From positions 3,162,001 to 3,226,000 of the forward strand of contig NZ_CP042344.1 in assembly GCF_007954405.1 (NCBI RefSeq): 64,000 nucleotides of DNA, in the 5' to 3' direction. A program made the translations under genes and the position numbers. Origin of the DNA: Comamonas flocculans. Its GTDB lineage: Bacteria; Pseudomonadota; Gammaproteobacteria; Burkholderiales; Burkholderiaceae_C. The notes beneath the pieces were generated by a model that ran no database searches, was not told where the DNA came from, and was given only the letters and a program-made list of their open reading frames with translations. This document shows, piece by piece, positions 6,746 to 14,439 of the stretch; the stretch's first letter is position 1, and each line of letters begins with the position of its first letter.

Positions 6746-7336
6746 ATGGGTCGCAAAAGCACCGTCAGCCGCTTGCCCGCCGAGATCAAGAGCTACATCG
6801 AGGCCATGCTGGCCACGGGCGCGCAAACGCTCGATGAGCTCATTGCCGACCTGCAGGCGCGCTATCCGGCCGAATCCCACGCGGGCCAGCTGCCCAGCAG
6901 GAGCGCGCTGCACCGTTACGGCGCCAAGCTGGATCGGCGCCTGGCCGCGATTCGCGCCAGCACCGAGGCGGCCAAGCTCATCCAGCAGCACGCGGGCGAT
7001 GACAAGGACGCGCGCAGCGAAGCCCTCACCGCCATGGTGCAGAGCGAACTGTTCGAAGCCATCCTGGCCCTGCAAGAGGCCGACGAGATCGGCGAAGACG
7101 GCGAGAAGGCCGACCCTGGCGAGCGCGTCGCGCTGCTCAGCAAGGCCGCCAAGAACATCGCAACGCTCACGCGCAGCTCGATCAACCTCAAGGAATTCCA
7201 GGCGCGCATCGAAGAGGCCACGCGCAAGAAGCTGCTGGCCGAGCAGCAGGCCAACCTGGAGAAGATCGCCAAGAGCCAGGGCATGGGCCGCGAGCAGGTT
7301 GATTTCTGGATCAAGGAATTCCTGGGGGTGCGCTGA
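6746..7336 (+). CDS. Small terminase subunit (DUF3486, Mu gp27-like)
   Basis: A 196-residue helical protein opening MGRKSTVSRLPAEIKSYIEA, the typical start of the DUF3486 family (Mu gp27). It has an N-terminal DNA-binding-like region with PSRSALHRYGAKLD and a long central helix. The family recognises phage DNA and hands it to the large subunit. The next gene starts on its last base, as expected for a small/large terminase pair. Confidence 0.85.
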   Translation: MGRKSTVSRLPAEIKSYIEAMLATGAQTLDELIADLQARYPAESHAGQLPSRSALHRYGAKLDRRLAAIRASTEAAKLIQQHAGDDKDARSEALTAMVQSELFEAILALQEADEIGEDGEKADPGERVALLSKAAKNIATLTRSSINLKEFQARIEEATRKKLLAEQQANLEKIAKSQGMGREQVDFWIKEFLGVR

Positions 7337-9009
7337 TGGCATCCATCATCCAGCCGCTGGCCAGCACGCTGCGCGTCGTCGAATGGGACGAGCTGCCGCC
7401 GCGCGCCCGCGCCATCCCCGCCAACTTCGACCCCGTGGCCGAAGGCGTGCTGATGCTGCACCAGCGCCAGGTGGTCGCGATGACGCAATCGATCATCGCC
7501 ATCCCCAAGGGGCGGCGCACCGGCATCACCTTCGCGGTGATGCTGCGCAAGACGCTCGTGGCCGCCGCCAGCAAGGAAGCCGGTGGCGACAACGTCTACT
7601 ACATCGGCGACACGAAAGAGAAGGGCCTGGAGGCCATCGGCTACTGCGCCCGCTTCGCCCGCGTCATCGCGCGGGCGCAGGGCGAGGTATCCAACATCGA
7701 AGAATTCCTCTTCGAGGACCAGGACCCGCAGACCGGCAAAACGCGCCACATCACCGCCTACCGCATCCGCTTTGCTTCGGGCTTTCAGGTCTGCGCGCTG
7801 TCCAGCCGGCCCGCCAACATCCGCGGCCTGCAGGGCCACGTGGTCATCGACGAGGCGGCGTTCCACCCCGACGTGCAGGGCGTGCTCGACGCCGCCAGCG
7901 CACTGCTGATCTGGGGCGGACAGATCACCGTCATCAGCTCGCACAACGGCAAGGCCAACCCCTTCGCGCAGTTCTGCCGCGACATCGAGGCCGGCCGCTA
8001 CGGCGAAGACGCCGCCGTGTTCACCGTCACCTTCGACGACGCGGTGGCCAACGGCCTGTACGAGCGCGTGTGCTGGATGAAGGGCGAGACGCCCACGCCC
8101 GAGGGCAAGGCCAAGTGGTACGCCAAGATTCGCAACGCCTACGGCGTGCGCAAGGCCGCCATGCGCGAAGAGCTGGACGCCATCGCGCGCGACGGCAACG
8201 GCGTGGCGCTGCCCGGCGTCTGGATCGAGCAGGCCATGGTGCTGCCGCCCAGCAGCGTGCTGCGCCTGGCGCTGGACGATGACTTCGTGCGCAAGGCGCC
8301 CGCCGAGCGCGAGGCGTGGGTGGCCGACTGGATCAAGCGCTACCTTGCCCCCGCCCTGGATCGCCTGGACAAGAACGAGAGGCACGTCTTCGCGCACGAC
8401 TATGCGCGCCACCGCGACTTTTCCGTCTGGGGCGCGCTCGCGCTGGGCGCCGGCATGCGCCGCCAGCTGCCCTTGTCCATCGAAATGCACAAGGTGCCCT
8501 ACGCGCAGCAGCGGCAGATCACCTGGTACGCCATCGAGCACCTGCCCCGGCGCTGCGGCGGCGCCATGGACGCCGGGGGCAACGGCGAAACGCTGGCCGA
8601 GGAAACCGCCGACAAGTTCGGCCACACCCACGTGCACCAGGTCAAGCTGGCGCGCGCGTGGTACGGCACCTGGATGCCCAAGCTGGTGCAGGCGTTTGAA
8701 GACGGCATGCTCGACATCCCCGCCGACCCCAATTACGCGCAGGACCTGCGCGCCATCGAAGAGGTGGACGGCATTCCCATGGTCGTGAAGGCGCGCCGCA
8801 AAGACGTCAAGGACCCCGACCTGTTTCGCCACGGTGACTCCGCCGTCATGCTGTGCCTGGGCTGGTTCGCCACGCTGAACCTGGGCGGCGCCATTGAATT
8901 CACCCCCGTGCCCGCCTTCCCGCGCGGCTTCGACAACCTCGCAGGCGACGCCAGCGACCAGGGCGATGACGACCTTGGCCTCCTGCGCGAGCCGCACGCT
9001 ACCTGGTAG
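7336..9009 (+). CDS. Large terminase subunit (Mu gp28-like)
   Basis: A 557-residue packaging motor. The ATPase half shows a Walker A-like loop (KGRRTGIT, residues 58-65) and a Walker B (VVIDEA, 169-174). The C-terminal half has the acidic nuclease motifs (AHDYAR near 355). It drives DNA into the prohead by ATP hydrolysis and makes the headful cut. Length and start (MASIIQPLAS) agree with Mu-type TerL. It lies between small terminase and portal, the standard order. Confidence 0.9.
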   Translation: MASIIQPLASTLRVVEWDELPPRARAIPANFDPVAEGVLMLHQRQVVAMTQSIIAIPKGRRTGITFAVMLRKTLVAAASKEAGGDNVYYIGDTKEKGLEAIGYCARFARVIARAQGEVSNIEEFLFEDQDPQTGKTRHITAYRIRFASGFQVCALSSRPANIRGLQGHVVIDEAAFHPDVQGVLDAASALLIWGGQITVISSHNGKANPFAQFCRDIEAGRYGEDAAVFTVTFDDAVANGLYERVCWMKGETPTPEGKAKWYAKIRNAYGVRKAAMREELDAIARDGNGVALPGVWIEQAMVLPPSSVLRLALDDDFVRKAPAEREAWVADWIKRYLAPALDRLDKNERHVFAHDYARHRDFSVWGALALGAGMRRQLPLSIEMHKVPYAQQRQITWYAIEHLPRRCGGAMDAGGNGETLAEETADKFGHTHVHQVKLARAWYGTWMPKLVQAFEDGMLDIPADPNYAQDLRAIEEVDGIPMVVKARRKDVKDPDLFRHGDSAVMLCLGWFATLNLGGAIEFTPVPAFPRGFDNLAGDASDQGDDDLGLLREPHATW

Positions 9010-9016
9010 ACCCGCC

Positions 9017-10648
9017 ATGGCCACATCCCGCATCCTTGGCCCCGATGGCCAGCCCATCGCCATGCCTGACCTGGCCGAGCCGCAAACCTCGCGGCTCCTG
9101 CATTTGCAGCGCGAGCTGCAGACCCATCCCACGCGCGGCCTCACGCCGTCTCGCCTGGCCAAGATTCTGGACGCGGCGGAAGCCGGCGACCTCATCGCCC
9201 AGTTTGAGCTCTTCGAAGACATGGAAGAGAAGGACGGCCACATCGCCGCCGAGATGGGCAAGCGCCGCCGCGCCTGCGTGCTCGACTGGGACGTGGTGCC
9301 GCCCGAAGGCGCAGATGCCGCCGAGAAAAAGCGCGCGTCGCAACTCGGTGAGCTGCTCATGGAAATCCCCGACTTCGAAGACATGGTGTTCGATCTCACC
9401 GACGCCATCGGCAAGGGCTACGCCTGCCTGGAAATGCAGTGGCAGCGCGTCGAGCGCTGGTGGGTGCCCAAGACCATCACCCACCGCCCGCAAGGCTGGT
9501 TCACGCTGCACCGCGGCTACCGCCAGGAGCTGCGCCTGCGCACGCTCGACGTGGTGGACGGCGTCATGGGTGCGCCGCTTCAGCCCTTCGGCTGGATCAC
9601 CCACATCCACAAGGCCAAGAGCGGCTACCTGGAGCGCTCGGCGCTGTTTCGCCAGCTCGTGTGGACCTACCTGTTCAAGAACTACAGCGTGGGCGACCTC
9701 GCCGAATTCCTGGAGATCTACGGCATCCCCCTGCGCATCGGCAAATACCCCGCCAGCGCCAGCGAGAAGGAAAAGGCCACGCTGCTGCGCGCCGTCGCCG
9801 CCGTGGGGCACAACGCGGCGGGCATCGTCCCCGACAGCATGCTCATCGAATTCGAGAACGCCGCCACGGGCGACCCCAAGGCCTTCGAGCTCATGATCTC
9901 CTGGTGCGAGCGCAACCAGTCCAAGGTCATCCTCGGCGGCACCCTCACCAGCGGCGCCGACGGCAAGTCCAGCACCAACGCTCTGGGCAACGTGCACAAC
10001 GAAGTGCGCAAAGACCTGCGCGATGGCGACATCCGCCAGGCCAACACCACGCTCACGCGCGACCTGGTCTTCGCCGTCGCCTCGCTCAATGGCCTGGCAC
10101 CGGGCGGCCTGCGCCGCCTGCCGCAGTTCCGGCTCAAGACGCAAGAGAGGGAAGACCTCACCGCCTTCAGCCAGGGCTTGCCCGCGCTGGTGAACATGGG
10201 CGTGCGCCCGCCCGTTGCGTGGGTGCATGAAAAGCTCGGCATCCCCGTGGCCCAGGGCAACGAGCCCGTGCTCCTGCCCGCCGCCGCCCTGACTTCTCAC
10301 CCTCTCCCTTTGGGAGAGGGCCGGGGTGAGGGCCGCTCACCCACGGCATCCCTTGCTGCCCTCCCTCCCCCCCTGGGAGAGGGCCGGGGTGAGGGCGCCC
10401 CCCCGCCCGCGCAGATGCAGCCGCGCCTGGCTGGCGACCTGGCCCCGGCCGTGGCCGGCTGGATCGAGCAGGTGCGCGAGCTCGTCATGCGCGCGCAGTC
10501 GCTCGCCGAGATCCGCGACGGCCTGGACGCCCTGCTGCCCGGCATGACGCTGGACCAGTACGCCGCCGCCATGGCCGAGGCCCTGCGCGCCGCCGAGCTG
10601 GCCGGTCGCTACGAGGTGCTGCAAGAAGCCGGAGGGCTGCATGACTGA
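9017..10648 (+). CDS. Portal protein (DUF935, Mu gp29-like) with repeat insertion
   Basis: A 543-residue portal protein starting at ATG 9017, eight bases after the terminase. DUF935 features are seen throughout: LFEDMEEKDGHIAAEMGKRR, the central KGYACLEMQW block and the GLPALVNMGVRPPVAWVHEK region. It forms the twelve-subunit ring through which DNA enters. Odd feature: near residues 425-460 two copies of a palindromic repeat (10297-10333 and 10360-10395) are translated in frame as LGEGRGEG-containing peptides, evidently tolerated in a surface or linker region. Confidence 0.9.
   Translation: MATSRILGPDGQPIAMPDLAEPQTSRLLHLQRELQTHPTRGLTPSRLAKILDAAEAGDLIAQFELFEDMEEKDGHIAAEMGKRRRACVLDWDVVPPEGADAAEKKRASQLGELLMEIPDFEDMVFDLTDAIGKGYACLEMQWQRVERWWVPKTITHRPQGWFTLHRGYRQELRLRTLDVVDGVMGAPLQPFGWITHIHKAKSGYLERSALFRQLVWTYLFKNYSVGDLAEFLEIYGIPLRIGKYPASASEKEKATLLRAVAAVGHNAAGIVPDSMLIEFENAATGDPKAFELMISWCERNQSKVILGGTLTSGADGKSSTNALGNVHNEVRKDLRDGDIRQANTTLTRDLVFAVASLNGLAPGGLRRLPQFRLKTQEREDLTAFSQGLPALVNMGVRPPVAWVHEKLGIPVAQGNEPVLLPAAALTSHPLPLGEGRGEGRSPTASLAALPPPLGEGRGEGAPPPAQMQPRLAGDLAPAVAGWIEQVRELVMRAQSLAEIRDGLDALLPGMTLDQYAAAMAEALRAAELAGRYEVLQEAGGLHD
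10297..10333 (+). repeat. REP-like palindrome copy 1, inside portal gene
   Basis: TCACCCTCTCCC, a short loop, then GGGAGAGGG and CCGGGGTGAGGG: nested inverted arms. Closely related copies are at 10360-10395 and 17970-18005, all on the same strand. This copy and the next are read in frame in the portal gene. Confidence 0.75.
10360..10395 (+). repeat. REP-like palindrome copy 2, inside portal gene
   Basis: Second copy of the CCC...GGGAGAGGGCCGGGGTGAGGG element, starting 63 bases after the first, with a degraded left arm (CTCCCTCCCCCCCTG). It keeps the portal reading frame open and encodes PPPLGEGRGEG. Confidence 0.75.
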
Positions 10649-10711
10649 AATCCGGCCCGTGGCGCCCGTTTGCGGCCTCGCGGCTACGTCGCCCCGGGTT
10701 TGCGCGCCAAC

Positions 10712-10727
10712 CGTGTTTATAAACACG
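10712..10727. promoter_or_regulatory. 16-base perfect palindrome upstream of Mu F-like gene
   Basis: CGTGTTTATAAACACG is a perfect palindrome and an AT-rich island in the 102-base gap between the portal and Mu F-like genes. The gap holds no other gene. It could be a protein-binding site or promoter element; nothing in the sequence identifies the partner. Confidence 0.4.
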
Positions 10728-10750
10728 CCTGACGCGCGTGGGGGGCATGC

Positions 10751-11989
10751 ATGAGCAGCGCGGCCTATGGATCGCTGCCGTTTGCCGAGACGGCGCAGTT
10801 TTTCCGGCGCAAGCTCAATCTGCCCACCACCGGCTGGACCGACATCTACACCTGGATGCACGACTGGGCCTTCGTCGTCGCCGGTGCCAACCGCGACGCC
10901 ATCGTCGCCGACTTCCGCGCGGCCGTCGAGAAGGCCATCCTCGGCGGCAGCACGCTGCAAGACTTTCGCCGCGATTTCGACCGCATCGTTGCCACGCACG
11001 GCTGGGACTACAACGGCGGGCGCGACTGGCGAAGCCGCGTCATCTACGACACCAACCTTGCCACCAGCTACGCGGCCGGGCGCTGGCAGCAGCTGCAGGC
11101 CGCGCCCTACTGGCAGTACGAACACCAGGACTGGGTGCAGCAGCCGCGCGAGCAGCACGTCGCCTGGGATGGGCTGCTGCTGGAGCGCGACGACCCCTGG
11201 TGGCAAACCCACTTCCCGCCCAACGGCTGGGGCTGCCATTGCACCGTGCGCGGGCGCTGGGCCAGCGACCTGGTGCGCCTGGGCAAAAGCGGCCCCGACC
11301 AGGCGCCACCCGTCCAATGGGTGCAGCGCACCATCGGCCAGCGCAGCATCAACGGCCCGCGCACCGTGCGCGTGCCCGAGGGGATAGACCCCGGCTTTGA
11401 ATACGCGCCGGGCAGCGCGCGCCTGAAAAGCGCCATTCCGCCAGAGCGGCCCACGCCACCCATCCCGGGCAGCACCGGTGGCCAGGGGTTGCCCAATCGC
11501 CGCCCACTCGACGTACTGCCGCCCGCGCGCAACGTGCCTGCCGCCGATCTGCTGCCCGCGGGCTTGCCGCCGCAGGACTATGCGCGCGCCTTCCTCGAAA
11601 TCCTGGGCGCCACGCTTCAGACGGCCGCCATCATCAAGGACGTGCTCGGCGAGCGCATCGTGGTGGGCGCGGATCTGTTCAAGGATGCAGCTGGCGAATG
11701 GAAGGCCGACAAGCGCGGCCGTGGCCGCTTCATGCCGCTGCTTGCCCATGCGCTGCTCGCCCCCGATGAAATCTGGACCCGCGTCGAATGGCTCTACGGC
11801 CAGCAGCGCGCCGTGGTGCGTCGCCGCTACATCGCGCGCTTCGTGGTGGAGGGGGAGGCTGCTCCCGCCCTGGTCGTTTTTGAAAACGGCGCGGACGGCT
11901 GGAGCGGCGTCACCGCCTTCGCCGGGCCGAATCAGGCACCCGAAGGGTGGCGCATTGGCGTGCGCCTGTATCGCAGGGGACAGGAATGA
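10751..11989 (+). CDS. Mu F-like head morphogenesis protein with C-terminal nuclease-like domain
   Basis: A 412-residue protein. Residues about 1-190 are the Phage_Mu_F minor head domain, including the HFPPNGWGCHCTVRGRW block with its paired cysteine/histidine. After a proline-rich linker (about 215-270), residues about 275-405 form a second domain (LPPQDYARAFLEIL through VRRRYIARFVVEGE). This resembles the PBECR-type domains (phage Barnase-EndoU-colicin/RelE-like nucleases) often fused to Mu F proteins; I infer that from pattern only. The Mu F part joins the portal to the capsid. A virion-delivered RNase or toxin activity is possible but unproven. Confidence 0.85.
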   Translation: MSSAAYGSLPFAETAQFFRRKLNLPTTGWTDIYTWMHDWAFVVAGANRDAIVADFRAAVEKAILGGSTLQDFRRDFDRIVATHGWDYNGGRDWRSRVIYDTNLATSYAAGRWQQLQAAPYWQYEHQDWVQQPREQHVAWDGLLLERDDPWWQTHFPPNGWGCHCTVRGRWASDLVRLGKSGPDQAPPVQWVQRTIGQRSINGPRTVRVPEGIDPGFEYAPGSARLKSAIPPERPTPPIPGSTGGQGLPNRRPLDVLPPARNVPAADLLPAGLPPQDYARAFLEILGATLQTAAIIKDVLGERIVVGADLFKDAAGEWKADKRGRGRFMPLLAHALLAPDEIWTRVEWLYGQQRAVVRRRYIARFVVEGEAAPALVVFENGADGWSGVTAFAGPNQAPEGWRIGVRLYRRGQE

Positions 11990-12192
11990 AAAAAGCCAGC
12001 ACGCCGCCACATGCTGGCCACCCGGACGTGGGATTGGAGGCGGTGGCAGCCGCTGCCCGTCCGATGGGTGGCCTGGATTGCAGGCTCAAAACAATGGATA
12101 ACCCAGCACGGCGCCACATGCTGGGTTCTTCCGGGTGTAGGGACGCAGGGCCTGGCACGGCCGTCTCACCCGATGAAGTAACGCGATTGTAG
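11986..12192 (+). CDS. Doubtful small ORF over paired hairpins
   Basis: A 68-codon frame starting in an ATGA overlap with the previous stop. The ribosome context (GGGGACAGGA) is acceptable, but the translation (MKKASTPPHAGHPDVGLEA and on) is not protein-like, and the DNA is dominated by two related hairpins. It could be a decayed gene or simply non-coding. Listed because it fills the 215-base gap between the Mu F-like and virion morphogenesis genes. Confidence 0.25.
   Translation: MKKASTPPHAGHPDVGLEAVAAAARPMGGLDCRLKTMDNPARRHMLGSSGCRDAGPGTAVSPDEVTRL
11994..12018 (-). terminator. Hairpin with T-run on the minus strand
   Basis: GCCAGCA...TGCTGGC arms; on the minus strand the stem is followed by TTTTTTC, a rho-independent terminator shape that would stop antisense transcription. 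A sister hairpin, CCCAGCACGGCGCCACATGCTGGG (12103-12126 region), follows about 100 bases later. Confidence 0.4.
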
Positions 12193-12204
12193 GAGCCTTG
12201 CACC

Positions 12205-12765
12205 ATGGCCGGAACCCACCTCACCATCACCGTGGACGATGCCCAAGCCCGCGCTCGGCTGGCACGCTTGGCCGAGCTGGGCATGGCCAGCCTCATGCCG
12301 CGGCTGGGCGAATACCTGACCGAATCCGCCCAGCGCCGCTTTACCACCCAGACCGCGCCCGACGGCGCGCCCTGGGCGCCATTGCAAGCGCGTTACGCCC
12401 GGCGCAAGAAGTACAACCAGGACAAGATCCTTACGCTGCGCGGCTACCTGCGCTCTCAAATCCACTACCAGGTGACCGACGCGCGCACCGTCGAGGTCGG
12501 CTCCAACCAGGAGTACGCCGCCATCCACCAGCTCGGCGGCACCATCGAGCAGCACGCCCAGTCGCGCAAGACGCGCTACCGCAGCGTGGCCGGGCGCGTG
12601 CTGTTCGCCAAGAAGTCCCACACCCGCGGCGTCACCGAGCGCTGGGTCACGCGCGGCGCCTACCAGGTCAAGATACCGGCGCGCCCGTTCCTGGGCATCA
12701 GCGCCGAGGATGAACGCAAGATCCGCGACATCCTCGCGCACTGGCTGGACGGGGCCGACGGATAG
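12205..12765 (+). CDS. Phage virion morphogenesis protein (Mu gpG-like)
   Basis: A 186-residue protein of the Mu G / P2 S tail-completion type: TDGAPW-like motif here as APDGAPWAPLQARYARRKK, then LTLRGYLRSQIHYQ and the YAAIHQLGG block, ending PARPFLGISAEDE. All are hallmarks of this family, which completes the head or head-tail joining surface. It sits between the Mu F-like gene and the protease gene as in Mu-type phages. Confidence 0.85.
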   Translation: MAGTHLTITVDDAQARARLARLAELGMASLMPRLGEYLTESAQRRFTTQTAPDGAPWAPLQARYARRKKYNQDKILTLRGYLRSQIHYQVTDARTVEVGSNQEYAAIHQLGGTIEQHAQSRKTRYRSVAGRVLFAKKSHTRGVTERWVTRGAYQVKIPARPFLGISAEDERKIRDILAHWLDGADG

Positions 12766-12768
12766 TGT

Positions 12769-12813
12769 CCTGGTTCCCATGACTTGACGTGCCCGCATGC
12801 CGACCATGGCGGC
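12769..12813 (+). promoter_or_regulatory. Candidate late promoter/activator site, copy 2
   Basis: CCTGGTTCCCATGACTTGAC (12769-12788) matches 19 of 20 bases at 4211-4230, with the identical TGGCGGC box starting at the same offset (12807). The boxes are separated by an 18-base non-conserved stretch. It stands directly before the protease/scaffold/capsid genes. The TGGCGGC box here lies within an inverted repeat (GCATGCCG at 12795-12802, CGGCATGC at 12810-12817). Confidence 0.55.
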
Positions 12814-13965
12814 ATGCCTTCCCCCAACACCCACCGTGAGCGTAGCGCTGTAGCGATCGCCGCCTGCACCTTTGCCGTGCAGGCGGCGGGGGACAGCGCA
12901 GGCCTGCTGCGCCGGGTGCAGTTCTTCCCCGCCGGGCCGTTTCGCAGTGGCGACACCCGCCCCGAGGACGTCAGCGCCTGGCGCATCGACGCCGCCAGCG
13001 CCGCGCGCGTGATCGAGCGCTTCAAGGCCCGGCGCAAGCCGCTCGTCATCGACTACGAGCACCAGACCCTGCACAAGGAAAAGAACGGCCAGCCCGCGCC
13101 CGCCGCCGGGTGGCCCAAGTCCCTCGAATGGGTCGAAGGCCAGGGCCTGTTTGGCACCGTCGAGATGACCGCGCGCGCCGCCGCCGCCATCGACGCCCGG
13201 GAGTACCTCTACTTCAGCCCCGTCTTCACCTATTCGACGGTGGACGGCAGCGTGCTCGAAATCCTCATGGGCGCGCTCACCAACGACCCCGGCATCCAGG
13301 GGATGCAACCGCTTTCCCTCATGGCCGCCGCCACGGCGGCTTTCCTCCCCGACCCACTCCCACAGGAGCCCTCCGTGAATCCTCTGCTCAAGGCGCTGCT
13401 CGCCGCCCTCGGCCTGCCCGAGACCACCACCGAAGAGGCGGCCACGGCCGCGCTCGCGGCCCTCGGCCCGCTGCCATCCCTCAAGGATCGCGCCGCCGTC
13501 GCCACCGCCGCCTGCAGCGCGCTGCAACTGGCCGCCGATGCCTCGGCCGAGGCCGTCACCGGCGCGGTGGCCAGCCTGCGCGCCAGCCAGGCCGACCCCG
13601 CCAGGTTCGTGCCGGTGGAGGCCGTCACCGCGCTGCAGAGCCAGATCGCCGCGCTCACCGCGCGCCAGCAGGCGGCGGACGTTCAGGCCCTGATCGAGCC
13701 CGCGCTGGCCGACGGCCGCCTGCTGCCCGCCATGGAGACGTGGGCGCGCGAGCTGGGCAAGACCGACGTCGCCGCGCTCACCGCCTACCTCCAAACCGCG
13801 CAACCCGTGGCCGCGCTCGCCGGCACGCAAACCGGCGGCCTGCCGCCCGGCGGCACCGCCAAGGGCGACGCGCAGCTCTCCAGCGCCGAGCTGGCCGTGT
13901 GCACCGCCATGGGCCTCACCCCCGAGCAATACAAGGCCGGTGCCAGCGCCACGGCCGCCGCCTGA
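12814..13965 (+). CDS. Phage prohead protease fused to scaffold (Mu gpI-like)
   Basis: A 383-residue protein; I chose ATG 12814, though no strong ribosome site precedes it and a later start is possible. The N-terminal half is the Mu I-type protease (VQFFPAGPFRSGD, then LVIDYEHQTL near residue 87, and the EYLYFSPVFTY block). The C-terminal half (from about residue 188) is an alanine-rich helical scaffold. The protease matures the prohead and removes the scaffold. See the nested scaffold start. Confidence 0.85.
   Translation: MPSPNTHRERSAVAIAACTFAVQAAGDSAGLLRRVQFFPAGPFRSGDTRPEDVSAWRIDAASAARVIERFKARRKPLVIDYEHQTLHKEKNGQPAPAAGWPKSLEWVEGQGLFGTVEMTARAAAAIDAREYLYFSPVFTYSTVDGSVLEILMGALTNDPGIQGMQPLSLMAAATAAFLPDPLPQEPSVNPLLKALLAALGLPETTTEEAATAALAALGPLPSLKDRAAVATAACSALQLAADASAEAVTGAVASLRASQADPARFVPVEAVTALQSQIAALTARQQAADVQALIEPALADGRLLPAMETWARELGKTDVAALTAYLQTAQPVAALAGTQTGGLPPGGTAKGDAQLSSAELAVCTAMGLTPEQYKAGASATAAA
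13375..13965 (+). CDS. Nested in-frame scaffold protein (Mu gpZ-like)
   Basis: GTG 13375 lies in frame within the protease gene, preceded by AGGAG at 13364-13368. Translation from here would give the 196-residue helical scaffold (VNPLLKALLAALGLPETT and on) without the protease domain. In phage Mu the scaffold is made from an internal in-frame start in gene I; the same device is inferred here from the ribosome site and domain boundary. Confidence 0.65.
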   Translation: MNPLLKALLAALGLPETTTEEAATAALAALGPLPSLKDRAAVATAACSALQLAADASAEAVTGAVASLRASQADPARFVPVEAVTALQSQIAALTARQQAADVQALIEPALADGRLLPAMETWARELGKTDVAALTAYLQTAQPVAALAGTQTGGLPPGGTAKGDAQLSSAELAVCTAMGLTPEQYKAGASATAAA

Positions 13966-13989
13966 ACCGCAAACCAAGGAGCCACAGCC

Positions 13990-14400
13990 ATGACGGCACT
14001 CACCCAAGACCGCAACACCCTGCGCCGCGACGGCCTGCAGATCGAGCCGCCCGTGGCGGCCGGCGCCCGCATCTTCACCGGCGCGCTGGTGGCCATCAAC
14101 GCGGCGGGCTATGCCGTGCCCGGCAGCACCAGCGCCACCCTCAAGGGCGCGGGCACGGCCCTCGCGGTGGCGGACAACACCCTGGGCGGCGCCGGCGCGC
14201 TGCGCTGCCGCGTGGACCGGCGCCCCGCGCGCTTTGCCAACAGCGCAGCAGCCGACGCCATCACCCTGGCCGACCTCGGCAGCGACTGCTACATCGTCGA
14301 TGACCAGACGGTGGCCAAGACCCACGCCAGCAATACCCGCTCGCGCGCGGGCAAGGTGTTCGACGTGGACGCCGACGGCGTCTGGGTCGACTTCCGCTAA
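13990..14400 (+). CDS. Capsid cement/decoration protein (DUF2190-like)
   Basis: A 136-residue beta-rich protein (MTALTQDRNTLRRDG, GARIFTGALVAINAAGYAVP, ending FDVDADGVWVDFR). The arrangement of GALV...GYA...GTALAVADNT and a C-terminal short strand is that of small head decoration proteins encoded just before Mu-type major capsid genes. Inferred role: stabilising the expanded capsid surface. Confidence 0.7.
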   Translation: MTALTQDRNTLRRDGLQIEPPVAAGARIFTGALVAINAAGYAVPGSTSATLKGAGTALAVADNTLGGAGALRCRVDRRPARFANSAAADAITLADLGSDCYIVDDQTVAKTHASNTRSRAGKVFDVDADGVWVDFR

Positions 14401-14439
14401 GCCGCCACTGCAGCCACTACTGCAACGGAGTTTCACCCC

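Noticed and set aside
6916..9414. Minus-strand open frame of 832 codons
   Set aside because: Antisense to the terminase and portal genes and has no family features.
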